From RECH01 sp964431105 (lineage in GTDB: Bacteria; Cyanobacteriota; Cyanobacteriia; RECH01): a stretch of 6,750 nucleotides of DNA. Positions within the stretch are counted from its first letter, which is position 1. Each line of letters starts with the position of its first letter. Below the pieces are notes generated by a model. It had not been told where the DNA came from. It worked only from the letters and a program-made list of their open reading frames with translations, and ran no database searches. Shown here piece by piece: positions 1 through 5,821 of this stretch. The DNA is taken from the NCBI GenBank assembly GCA_964431105.1, contig CAYSIR010000228.1, positions 1-6,750 on the forward strand, in the 5' to 3' direction. Both the position numbers and the translations under genes were made by a program.

Positions 1-2
1 AC

Positions 3-56
3 GAAAAGCTGCGGCAACTAGAAACCTTTAATCCGCGATCGCATTTGTTTTTGTAA
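3..56 (+). CDS. Possible C-terminal end of an unidentified protein (cut by window edge)
   Basis: Frame 3 is open from the window edge to a TAA at 54-56 and reads EKLRQLETFNPRSHLFL. The composition is protein-like, and a HIP1 octamer (33-40) lies in it, as in the other genes here. If real, this gene converges on mnmE with 58 bp between the two stop codons. The fragment is only 17 residues long, so an open frame could occur by chance. I do not recognise the family. The other two plus-strand frames close sooner. Confidence 0.22.
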   Translation, partial: EKLRQLETFNPRSHLFL

Positions 57-114
57 AGCCTGTATTTCTACAGAACTTGTAGACAGTTGCCATCCTTTAG
101 CTCAGCCAACCCCG

Positions 115-1494
115 CTACTTGCCAATACAAAACCGCTTAAAAATTTCATCCAACACAGATTCCACCATCTCATCCCCGGTGATTTCGCCCAGGGCATGAA
201 CCGCCTGCCGTAGATCAATTGTCCAAAAATCCAGCGGCATCTGATCTTGAATCGTCTGCATTACATGGGTTAGAGCGGTCTTTGCGCGCGTTAGGGCGAT
301 CGCTTGTCGTTGGTTAATTGCAAAGTCAACATTAGCCGCAGATATGGTTTTGGCGTTCACACAGTCGAGAATCGCAGCTTCCAGATCCTCGATGCCCTGA
401 TTGTGGGTCGCAGCGGTGCGAACGCGATGGGAAATGTCGGGCAGCGGGTTTGGGTCAGCCGTGGTCAAGTCCGTTTTATTCAGCACCAAAATCAAGGGGC
501 GATCGCGCACGGGTTCATAGATTGCTTGGTCAAACTCCGTCCAGCCCACCTGAGCATCAATGGTTAGCAGAATTAAGTCTGCCGACTCGGCCGCCCGCCG
601 CGATCGCTCAATGCCCAATTGCTCCACCTGATCGCTGGCATCCCGAATCCCCGCTGTATCCAACACCTGAATCGGAATGCCCTGCACCATCAACTGCGAT
701 TCCACCACATCGCGGGTTGTGCCCGGCAGGTCGGTGACAATGGCGCGATCGCTGCGGCTCCATGCATTGAGCAAACTTGACTTGCCCACATTCGGACGAC
801 CCACGATCGCCACCTTCAGCCCCGTGCGAATCAACTCACCGCGATCGGCCGTATCTAGCACCGTTTGCATAGAGGACAGAACCGCCGCAATATCTTGCTG
901 CACTTGGGCTTCATCCAATGGCGGCAAATCATCCTCAAAATCAATGCGGGCTTCTACTTCTGCTAATAAGTCAATGCAGCGATCGCGCAGTTCACGAATG
1001 ATTTTGGCCAGTTTACCCTGCACGCCCACCAATGCCGCCTGAGCCGCCTGGGGCGATCGCGCCCCCACCAAATCAGTGATACTTTCCGCCTGGGTCAGGT
1101 CAATCCGTCCATTCAAAAAAGCCCGCAGCGTAAACTCCCCCGGTTCTGCTAACCGCGCTCCTGCCTCAATGCACAGCCTCAACACCCGCTGCACCACCAT
1201 GATGCCGCCATGACAGTGAAATTCCACCACATCCTCGCGCGTGTAGGAACGGGGCGCACGCATCAGTAACAATAGCGCTTCATCGACTACCGTTCGGGTT
1301 CGTGGTTCGCGAACATAGCCATACAAAATCCGATGGCTGTCCCAGGGTTGTGCGCCCGGCGACTCAAATAACTGCTGGGCGATCGCCACTGCCCGATCGC
1401 CAGAGACACGCACAATGCCGACGCTGCCTTGTTCTGGCACAATTGCCGTTGCGATCGCTGCGATCGTTTCATGCTGACGAAGCCATGCAGCCAT
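115..1494 (-). CDS. mnmE: tRNA uridine-5-carboxymethylaminomethyl(34) synthesis GTPase MnmE
   Basis: MnmE (TrmE) is a cytosolic, K+-dependent GTPase. With MnmG it installs the 5-carboxymethylaminomethyl group on the wobble uridine (U34) of several tRNAs. The protein is full length at 459 residues. The N-terminal formyl-THF-binding and dimerisation domain covers about 1-125 and includes PGEFTLRAFLNGRIDL at 118-133. An inserted Ras-like G domain lies within the helical domain. Visible G motifs are the P-loop GRPNVGKSS (232-240), the G2/K-loop TDLPGTTRD (254-262), G3 DTAG (279-282) and G4 NKTD (339-342). The C-terminus is the family signature CIGK (456-459), which carries the cysteine essential for modification in characterised homologues. 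The ATG is preceded by AGGA four bases upstream, and the N-terminus aligns well with the family's usual start. It diverges from the DUF2062 gene and has no co-directional neighbour here. Identification is secure. Confidence 0.97.
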   Translation of the reverse strand: MAAWLRQHETIAAIATAIVPEQGSVGIVRVSGDRAVAIAQQLFESPGAQPWDSHRILYGYVREPRTRTVVDEALLLLMRAPRSYTREDVVEFHCHGGIMVVQRVLRLCIEAGARLAEPGEFTLRAFLNGRIDLTQAESITDLVGARSPQAAQAALVGVQGKLAKIIRELRDRCIDLLAEVEARIDFEDDLPPLDEAQVQQDIAAVLSSMQTVLDTADRGELIRTGLKVAIVGRPNVGKSSLLNAWSRSDRAIVTDLPGTTRDVVESQLMVQGIPIQVLDTAGIRDASDQVEQLGIERSRRAAESADLILLTIDAQVGWTEFDQAIYEPVRDRPLILVLNKTDLTTADPNPLPDISHRVRTAATHNQGIEDLEAAILDCVNAKTISAANVDFAINQRQAIALTRAKTALTHVMQTIQDQMPLDFWTIDLRQAVHALGEITGDEMVESVLDEIFKRFCIGK

Positions 1495-1634
1495 ACAATC
1501 CTGTCCTAAGTTCTAACTTGCGTACTATTTCCCGATATTACGGCGGCTGCCGGTCTTGCCTAAGCCATTCAAACCCACCAATCACACCTGCGCCGCACCA
1601 CTTAAACCTTTGATAGCGCTAGGCAGAAAGCTTA

Positions 1635-1677
1635 GGGATTTTAGGTGGAACGGCTTAGCTATCCCACAAAAAATCCC
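1635..1677. other. Imperfect stem-loop upstream of the DUF2062 gene
   Basis: GGGATTTT (1635-1642) pairs perfectly with AAAATCCC (1670-1677). After a 2x2 internal loop (AG/AA), GTGG (1645-1648) pairs with CCAC (1664-1667), leaving a 15-base loop. The structure ends 26 bases before the candidate -10 at 1703, so it may be an operator-like palindrome rather than part of the transcript. An alternative outer pairing, TTAGG (1632-1636) with CCTAA (1682-1686), overlaps it. Its function is unknown. Confidence 0.35.
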
Positions 1678-1702
1678 ATGTCCTAAACAAAATGGCTACT
1701 GC

Positions 1703-1710
1703 TATACAAT
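1703..1710 (+). promoter_or_regulatory. Candidate -10 element of the DUF2062 gene
   Basis: TATACAAT matches the bacterial -10 consensus well and lies 18 bases before the ATG at 1729. The -35 region at normal spacing (about 1680-1685) has no TTGACA-like hexamer, so this rests on a single box. Confidence 0.3.
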
Positions 1711-1728
1711 CGAAAGTACGATCCTACG

Positions 1729-2310
1729 ATGATTCATTCAACCCGCCCTCATGGATCAATCCTGAGATCTCCACTCTTTCTAAATTTACCTATGCTTTCG
1801 CCGCGACGCTCTTCCCACGCTAAGACCCATCCTGGGGCACTTTCCCCTGTTGCCCCAAAACGTAAGGGCTGGCGGCGCTCTCTACGATACATCTATCTTC
1901 GATTTATTCGCCTACGGAGTAGCCCGGCGGCGATCGCCCGTGGTCTGGCCGCTGGCGTTTTTGCTGGCTGTTTTCCCTTATTTGGCCTGCAAACCATCAT
2001 TGGGGTCAGCATCGCCGCCATTATTCGGGGCAACAAACTCATGGCGGCGGCTGGAACCTGGGTCAGCAATCCGCTTACCTATGTTCCCATCTATGCTTTT
2101 AACCTAGCCCTGGGGCAGCAAATTTTGGGACAGGAGCCGGGGCTGACCGATCGGCTCAACTTAGATTCATGGCAAGGATTTATGGACGCTGGGCAAGCCC
2201 TAATGATTCGCCTATTGATGGGATCAGTTGTGGTTGGGGCGATCGCGGCAGTCATCAGCTACGGACTCGGACTTTGGCTAGCGCGATCGCTGCATCGCTC
2301 CTCCCGATAG
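1729..2310 (+). CDS. DUF2062 family membrane protein
   Basis: This 193-residue protein belongs to the DUF2062 family, whose biochemical role is not established. The conserved core runs from about residue 50 to 185. It contains a basic stretch (about 44-63, rich in Arg, Lys and Tyr), then a glycine-rich hydrophobic segment SPAAIARGLAAGVFAG (65-80) leading into FPLFGLQTIIG, and the family-typical GTWVSNPLTYVPIY (109-122). A last hydrophobic helix spans about 160-185, so an inner-membrane location is likely. The first ~45 residues (Ser, Pro, Arg and His rich) look non-conserved. ATG 1729 has no clear Shine-Dalgarno sequence, and ATG 1792 (residue 22) is an alternative start giving 172 residues. 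An in-frame TAA at 1684-1686 bars longer versions. It diverges from mnmE and may be the only gene in its transcript. Family assignment is strong; function is unknown. Confidence 0.9.
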   Translation: MIHSTRPHGSILRSPLFLNLPMLSPRRSSHAKTHPGALSPVAPKRKGWRRSLRYIYLRFIRLRSSPAAIARGLAAGVFAGCFPLFGLQTIIGVSIAAIIRGNKLMAAAGTWVSNPLTYVPIYAFNLALGQQILGQEPGLTDRLNLDSWQGFMDAGQALMIRLLMGSVVVGAIAAVISYGLGLWLARSLHRSSR

Positions 2311-2347
2311 GTTTGCGATCGGGCATTGCTAGCGGATCAGGTAGCAA
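2303..2347 (+). terminator. Two small hairpins at the 3' end of the DUF2062 gene
   Basis: CCCGAT (2303-2308) pairs with ATCGGG (2318-2323), overlapping the stop codon. Immediately after, TTGCTA (2326-2331) pairs with TAGCAA (2342-2347). Neither is followed by a U-run, so an intrinsic terminator is only a possibility. Short 6-bp stems of this kind also arise by chance in GC-rich DNA. Confidence 0.2.
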
Positions 2348-2364
2348 CCAGCGGGGGGATGTTC

Positions 2365-2425
2365 GTTAGCGGTCAGGATGTTTTAGGGCTGGCACGATCA
2401 ATATCATGAAACATCCTCATCTAAC
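2365..2425. repeat. Long imperfect inverted repeat downstream of the DUF2062 gene
   Basis: AGGATGTTT (2375-2383) is perfectly complementary to AAACATCCT (2409-2417), leaving a 25-base loop. Just outside, GTTAG (2365-2369) matches CTAAC (2421-2425), giving 14 pairs in two blocks with a 5/3 internal loop. It could shape the 3' end of the DUF2062 transcript or be a relic of another insertion. No T-tract follows. Confidence 0.4.
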
Positions 2426-2437
2426 TGCCACGACCCA

Positions 2438-2577
2438 GCAGCAAGAACCTATCCATTACGCAGATCTCGCTGAAACCCGCCGTCCTCGGTTCAAAAACGA
2501 GGATTCTGAGTAACCCTTAGAAAGGTTGTGAGGCAAAAGGTCTGGCGACTTTTGCGTAATGCATAGGCAGCAAGAAC
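2438..2577. repeat. 11-bp direct repeats flanking the 118-bp element (target-site duplication)
   Basis: GCAGCAAGAAC occurs identically at 2438-2448 and 2567-2577, exactly abutting the outer ends of the inverted repeats at 2449 and 2566. The bases immediately outside differ (A before one copy, G before the other; C and A after). The repeat is therefore exactly 11 bp, as expected of a target-site duplication. Exact repeats of this length abutting matched inverted ends are unlikely by chance. Confidence 0.75.
2449..2566. mobile_element. MITE-like non-autonomous element, 118 bp
   Basis: The left end CTATCCATTACGCA (2449-2462) and the reverse complement of the right end, CTATGCATTACGCA (2553-2566), agree at 13 of 14 positions. 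The similarity continues inward to about 22 bp with 18 matches. An 11-bp direct repeat abuts both ends. Inside are a hairpin TCCTCG/CGAGGA (2483-2488 with 2498-2503), a short CCTT/AAGG hairpin (2515-2525) and CAAAAG/CTTTTG (2534-2539 with 2549-2554). There is no transposase and no plausible coding frame. This architecture fits a MITE or an internally deleted insertion sequence moved in trans. A duplication of about 11 bp is seen in parts of the IS4 superfamily, but that family link is inference. Seen directly: inverted ends, duplication, small size. Not seen: other copies, which would settle it. Confidence 0.7.
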
Positions 2578-2607
2578 AGCGGATTGAGGAGAGTGGTATC
2601 CAAAGGC

Positions 2608-2669
2608 AACCGGCTTCAGAAGGTTCCGGAGCGCATCTTCGTGTAAGGTCAGTCTGAACTGCCGCGCTC
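2608..2669 (-). terminator. Structured zone just past the cimA stop codon
   Basis: Downstream of the cimA stop (2682-2684, minus strand) there are several nested inverted repeats. GAGCGC (2629-2634) pairs with GCGCTC (2664-2669) and encloses CAGT/ACTG (2650-2653, 2658-2661). Beyond it, CCGG-CTT (2610-2616) pairs with AAG and CCGG (2620-2622, 2626-2629), with a 3-base bulge, and shares G2629 with the first stem. No U-run follows on the minus strand, so this is a weak candidate for the cimA transcript end. Confidence 0.2.
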
Positions 2670-2681
2670 AGTCCAATCGCC

Positions 2682-4361
2682 TCAACATGGAGACGCGAGA
2701 GCCGTTTCGGCTTGGCTGTGCAACATCAGTCCATACTCCAGCCCTTCTACCGTTGCCTGATAAGACGCTTCGATAATATTGCCCGATACCCCCACCGTCA
2801 TCCAGCGCTGATAGCCATTGCTCGATGCCACCAACACTCGCGTTTTTGCCGATGTACCGGCTGTGCCATCCAAAATCCGTACTTTATAATCTGCTAAATG
2901 AAAATCGGCAATCACCGGATAGAAATTGGTGAGGGCTTTGCGCAGAGCTGCATCCAGGGCCGAAACGGGGCCGTTGCCTTCGGCGGCTTCCAGAATTTCT
3001 TGACCGTTCACAATGACCTTAATTGTGGCCATCGAATCGGTCTGCCAATCGTGGCGATCGCTTGGGGTCATATCGCAGTTCACCCAAAAGCCTCGGACAT
3101 CAAAAAATGACTGCCGCTGCCCCAATGCTTCCCGCATCAATAGCTCAAAGCTGGCCTCTGCCGCTTCAAACTGATACCCCTCATGTTCGAGGCGTTTCAT
3201 GCGTTCTAAAATTTGCCGACAGGTCGGATCGGCTTTATCAAGATCAATGCCAAAACTTCGCGCCTTAGACAGCACATTGCTCAAGCCCGACTGATCTGAA
3301 ATGACAATGCGGCGAACATTACCAACCTGCTCCGGCTGGATATGCTCATAGGTGAGGGGGTTCCGTTCCACGGCGCTAACATGGATGCCGCCTTTGTGTG
3401 CAAATGCCGACAACCCCACAAATGGGGCATGATCATCAGGAGCCAGATTCACAATTTCGCTGATGAGCCGACTGGATTGCGCCAACTGCTGCAATTGGTT
3501 TTCGCTAACACAATTGCGTCCTAGCTTCAATTGCAAATTGGGAATTAACGTGCAAAGGTTAGCATTTCCACAGCGTTCGCCGTAGCCGTTGATGGTTCCC
3601 TGAATCATGGTGGCTCCTTCTAGCACCGCTGCGATCGCATTTGCAACCGCCGTTCCAGAGTCATTGTGGGTATGGATGCCTACCTGCGGAACCGCATCCA
3701 GTCCAAGCAATTCCGCATACTGTTGCACCGTGGTCACCACCTCAGCCACAATGCGGCTGACCTCGTGGGGCAAGGTTCCGCCGTTGGTGTCGCAGAGCGT
3801 CAGCCATTCCGCCCCAGATGCGATCGCCGTTTTCAGCGTTTCCAGCGCATAGTCGGGGTTATACCTGTAGCCATCAAACCAATGTTCGGCATCGTAGATG
3901 ATGCGGCGATCGCTGGCCCGCAGGAATGCGATCGAGTCCCGAATCATCTCCAGGTTTTCATTAAGCGTGGTGTTGATGCCGTCAGTGACGTGCAGATCCC
4001 AGGATTTGCCAAACAGCGTCACCCAGCGCGTCCCCGCATTCAAAATCGGCTGAAACATCGGTTCCTCCGCCGCAGACTTGCCCGGCCGCCGGGTCGAACA
4101 AAAGGCCACCATCTCCGCCTGGATGAGCGGCTCTTCCTGCATTTGCAAAAAAAACTGCACATCTTTCGGATTTGCGCCGGGCCAGCCACCTTCAATGAAG
4201 GCAATCCCCATGCGATCGAGCTGGCGGGCGATGCGAATTTTATCCTCAATCGACAGGGATAACCCCTCCCGCTGTGCGCCATCTCGCAAAGTTGTATCGT
4301 AAATCCAAAGTGTTGAGGCTGGTGTCGCCAGGCGATCTGAAGTCATGGGAGTGGGTTTCAT
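2682..4361 (-). CDS. cimA: (R)-citramalate synthase, CimA type
   Basis: CimA condenses pyruvate with acetyl-CoA to (R)-citramalate. This is the entry step of the threonine-independent route to 2-oxobutanoate and isoleucine, continued by LeuCD and LeuB; cyanobacteria are known to use it. The protein has 559 residues. The HMGL-like TIM-barrel covers about 17-290, with the signature DTTLRDGAQREG (22-33), the metal-binding HxH in GIHTHNDSG (228-236) and GTINGYGERCGNANL (255-269). AFAHKGGIHVSA (319-330) lies in the linker region. A LeuA-type regulatory dimerisation domain occupies about 418-547. Features that favour CimA over 2-isopropylmalate synthase are EGGWPGANPKD (57-67) and IYDAEHWFDGYRYNPDYA (155-172). 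The C-terminal domain suggests feedback control, likely by isoleucine (family knowledge). No Shine-Dalgarno precedes ATG 4361; ATG 4346 (residue 6) is an alternative. It diverges from the ferredoxin gene. Confidence 0.93.
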   Translation of the reverse strand: MKPTPMTSDRLATPASTLWIYDTTLRDGAQREGLSLSIEDKIRIARQLDRMGIAFIEGGWPGANPKDVQFFLQMQEEPLIQAEMVAFCSTRRPGKSAAEEPMFQPILNAGTRWVTLFGKSWDLHVTDGINTTLNENLEMIRDSIAFLRASDRRIIYDAEHWFDGYRYNPDYALETLKTAIASGAEWLTLCDTNGGTLPHEVSRIVAEVVTTVQQYAELLGLDAVPQVGIHTHNDSGTAVANAIAAVLEGATMIQGTINGYGERCGNANLCTLIPNLQLKLGRNCVSENQLQQLAQSSRLISEIVNLAPDDHAPFVGLSAFAHKGGIHVSAVERNPLTYEHIQPEQVGNVRRIVISDQSGLSNVLSKARSFGIDLDKADPTCRQILERMKRLEHEGYQFEAAEASFELLMREALGQRQSFFDVRGFWVNCDMTPSDRHDWQTDSMATIKVIVNGQEILEAAEGNGPVSALDAALRKALTNFYPVIADFHLADYKVRILDGTAGTSAKTRVLVASSNGYQRWMTVGVSGNIIEASYQATVEGLEYGLMLHSQAETALASPC

Positions 4362-4603
4362 CAGCGGTAAGTGAACATCAACAGAGGTAGACAGAAATCG
4401 GTAGCCGTGGGGCGCTTGTCATGTTGGCACATCCTGCATTGCTCCCAGCCCCCAGCCCCTTCTCCCGACATAGGATCTAACTGCACACTGCTTTTAGCGT
4501 TCCATTTTTACCATCATTACAGATCATCTGAACCTTGCAATAATTCAATTAGTGCTGCAACACCAGCAGCGCTCAGGAGAACACTAGAAATAGGAGAATA
4601 CGA
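4362..4603. promoter_or_regulatory. Divergent upstream region of cimA and the ferredoxin gene
   Basis: These 242 bp carry the leaders of both genes. For the plus strand, an AT-rich patch around TTGCAATAATTCAATTAG (about 4534-4551) lies roughly 50-70 bases upstream of the ferredoxin ATG and may hold its -10, but no matching -35 is convincing. No clear promoter is visible for cimA. A short C-rich direct repeat (CCCAGCC twice, about 4445-4457) is low-complexity sequence. No gene is seen. Confidence 0.3.
4592..4596 (+). promoter_or_regulatory. Shine-Dalgarno site of the ferredoxin gene
   Basis: AGGAG lies seven bases before ATG 4604. It is the clearest ribosome binding site in the window and fixes this start codon. 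Confidence 0.7.
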
Positions 4604-4954
4604 ATGCCAACTGTCTACGCCCAAGGGAAGACCATCGAATGTAATGTCGGAGATAACCTCCGCACTGTTCTGCTCAAGCATGGCGTTGATCTTTACAACG
4701 GTGGCGCAACGGTCATTAACTGTCATGGAATTGGCACTTGCGGCACCTGCGCTGTTCAGGTTGAAGGTGAGGTGTCTGAGGCCAACTGGCGCGATCGCAC
4801 CCGTCGATCCCTTCCGCCCCATTCCCCCGATCGCCCTCTGCGGCTTGCCTGCCAAACCAAAGTAATGGGCGATGTGCGGGTCAAAAAACTGGATGGCTTT
4901 TGGGGACAGGGCGATCGCATGGTGTGGGATGCCGAGCGCAACATTGAAGCCTAA
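4604..4954 (+). CDS. [2Fe-2S] ferredoxin
   Basis: This 116-residue soluble electron carrier has the beta-grasp ferredoxin fold. The cluster ligands are Cys40, Cys46, Cys49 and Cys83, in C-HGIGT-C-GT-C followed by RLACQT. The spacing is CX5CX2CX33C. Photosynthetic plant-type ferredoxins have CX4CX2CX29C, and adrenodoxin/Isc-type ones have CX5CX2C with a longer last gap, so this is a divergent branch and probably not the main photosystem I acceptor PetF. Cys13 is an extra cysteine outside the motif. The region after Cys49 is unusually basic (NWRDRTRRSLP, 61-71). The tail GFWGQGDRMVW (98-108) is aromatic and may contact a partner. A strong Shine-Dalgarno (AGGAG, seven bases upstream) supports the start. 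It diverges from cimA, and a strong hairpin lies 126 bp downstream of its stop. The redox partner cannot be named from sequence. Confidence 0.9.
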   Translation: MPTVYAQGKTIECNVGDNLRTVLLKHGVDLYNGGATVINCHGIGTCGTCAVQVEGEVSEANWRDRTRRSLPPHSPDRPLRLACQTKVMGDVRVKKLDGFWGQGDRMVWDAERNIEA

Positions 4955-5050
4955 CCCCAGGTTCCAGCCGTCACGCCGCCATTCCGGGCATGGTACGCAT
5001 CCGCTCCGGTTCATTCGGGGCGATCGCTCGGTTATGGGGAACAAGCACGG

Positions 5051-5056
5051 TATACT
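5051..5056 (+). promoter_or_regulatory. Candidate -10 element ahead of the 5080-5122 hairpin
   Basis: TATACT is one mismatch from the -10 consensus and lies in the ferredoxin-Nudix gap. The hexamer about 17 bases upstream (TCGGTT, 5028-5033) is a poor -35. If used, the transcript would begin near 5063, placing the 18-bp hairpin in the 5' leader of the Nudix gene. Confidence 0.3.
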
Positions 5057-5079
5057 GAACCCTTGATTGACCTTCTCAA

Positions 5080-5122
5080 AATCTCGGCTAGCGTGCCTTT
5101 CATTGGCACGTTAGCCGAGATT
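5080..5122 (+). terminator. Strong 18-bp stem-loop between the ferredoxin and Nudix genes
   Basis: AATCTCGGCTAGCGTGCC (5080-5097) pairs with 5105-5122 around a 7-base loop (TTTCATT). There are 17 Watson-Crick pairs plus one G-U (5091 with 5111). The G-U pair forms only in plus-strand RNA; the minus-strand transcript would have a C-A mismatch. The most likely role is the 3' end of the ferredoxin transcript. No proper U-run follows (TCTAACTGGGTTTT), so a leader or processing element of the Nudix mRNA is also possible. Confidence 0.55.
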
Positions 5123-5177
5123 CTAACTGGGTTTTAGAGATTACAGCTAGTTCAGCACACCTACCAACAGGGCGCTT

Positions 5178-5720
5178 ATGGGTCGGGAACTTCCACAACT
5201 GCTCCAGCAAAAGCTATTTTATAGCGGTCGCAAATTTGATTTTGAAGTCGCTCGCCTAAGACTGCCCAACAATGTCGAAAGCGATTGTGAGTGTATTCGC
5301 CACCCCGGCGGAGCCATGGCCATTCCCGTCGCCCCGGATGGCAACCTTGTACTAACTCGGCAATACCGCTTTGCAACACAGCAGCGACTCTTAGAATTTC
5401 CGGCTGGAACAATTGAACCCCACGAAGATCCAGCTACGACCATTGCACGGGAAATTCAAGAAGAAGTGGGCTATCGGGCCAATCAATGGACACCACTCGG
5501 ACAGTTTTTTGTAGCTCCTGGCTATTCTGATGAAATCATCTATGCATTTCTTGCCCAAGCCCTGGAACCGCTGGATGAGCCACCTGACCAAGATATAGAT
5601 GAAGACATTGAAGTGGTTACAATGCCGCCTAGTGCGATCGAACAAGCCATCCTCGATGGAACGCTAGTCGATGCCAAATCGATCGCGGGCTTTTTCCTGG
5701 CGCGGGCGTTGCTATCCTAA
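5178..5720 (+). CDS. Nudix hydrolase, probable ADP-ribose (ADP-sugar) pyrophosphatase
   Basis: This 180-residue cytosolic Nudix enzyme carries a complete Nudix box, GX5EX7REXXEEXG, at residues 77-98: Gly77, Glu83, Arg91, Glu92, Glu95, Glu96 and Gly98. These glutamates bind the catalytic Mg2+. EFPAG (73-77) precedes the box. Pro114, in APGYSDE (113-119), lies 16 residues after Gly98, a position known to mark the ADP-ribose pyrophosphatase branch. The expected reaction is ADP-ribose to AMP plus ribose 5-phosphate, although substrates vary within the branch. An acidic segment (about 130-145) follows the fold. The start ATG 5178 has a weak AGGG five bases upstream. A strong hairpin lies 56 bp upstream, so it is probably transcribed separately from the ferredoxin gene. 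Nudix identity is secure; the substrate is inferred. Confidence 0.92.
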   Translation: MGRELPQLLQQKLFYSGRKFDFEVARLRLPNNVESDCECIRHPGGAMAIPVAPDGNLVLTRQYRFATQQRLLEFPAGTIEPHEDPATTIAREIQEEVGYRANQWTPLGQFFVAPGYSDEIIYAFLAQALEPLDEPPDQDIDEDIEVVTMPPSAIEQAILDGTLVDAKSIAGFFLARALLS

Positions 5721-5745
5721 TGGGAGTTGCCGGTGGGAGCATTCC

Positions 5746-5785
5746 AGTAGTGATTCGTAGGGAGTGATTAGAGTAAGTAGTGATT
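5746..5785. repeat. AGTGATT direct repeats between the Nudix gene and bioY
   Basis: AGTGATT occurs at 5749-5755, 5763-5769 and 5779-5785. The first and last are part of an identical AGTAGTGATT (5746-5755 and 5776-5785) spaced 30 bp apart. A related GTGATG follows at 5791. The cluster starts 25 bp past the Nudix stop. Repeated sites of this spacing can bind a regulator, but simple sequence drift is equally possible. Confidence 0.4.
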
Positions 5786-5821
5786 GGGCCGTGATGAGAT
5801 GGTTTTGAGATTGCCCATTGC

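Larger units (their letters stand above)
1495..1728. promoter_or_regulatory. Divergent promoter region between mnmE and the DUF2062 gene
   Basis: This 234-bp gap must carry the start signals for both flanking genes. For the plus strand, TATACAAT at 1703-1710 resembles a -10 element and would start transcription about 12 bases before the ATG at 1729. No good -35 is seen at the right distance. For the minus strand, TAATAT (1535-1540, read on the minus strand) is a weak candidate about 45 bases upstream of the mnmE ATG. A stem-loop at 1635-1677 is listed separately. No open frame or tRNA is seen. Confidence 0.35.
2311..2681. other. 371-bp gap between convergent genes, with no convincing gene
   Basis: This stretch separates the 3' ends of the DUF2062 gene and cimA. 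It has no ORF of normal coding appearance, no tRNA and no HIP1 site, unlike the flanking genes. It contains an imperfect long hairpin (2365-2425), a MITE-like insertion with an 11-bp direct repeat (2438-2577), and a structured zone next to the cimA stop (2608-2669). A 35-codon ATG frame at 2406-2513 runs into the insertion and has no ribosome binding site, so it is not called as a gene. Confidence 0.6.

Noticed and set aside
67..83. TCTACA/TGTAGA hairpin downstream of mnmE
   Set aside because: The stem is only 6 bp and AT-rich, with no U-run on the minus strand. It is too weak to call a terminator.
2449..2566. tRNA-like or cloverleaf RNA
   Set aside because: The four-helix folding potential resembles a cloverleaf, but there is no GTTCRA T-loop, no anticodon arm of proper length and no CCA-ready acceptor. 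The flanking 11-bp repeats favour a mobile element.
2559..2657. 32-codon ATG frame after the first element
   Set aside because: Its ATG is inside the right terminal repeat of the insertion. There is no ribosome binding site and no homology I recognise.
3666..4262. 198-codon plus-strand open frame opposite cimA
   Set aside because: It is an antisense shadow of cimA, whose frame carries all catalytic motifs. The antisense product is Arg/His-rich and unlike a known protein.
4517..5044. 175-codon minus-strand open frame opposite the ferredoxin gene
   Set aside because: It lies wholly antisense to a well-supported ferredoxin with conserved cysteines and a good ribosome binding site. Its translation shows no recognisable domain.
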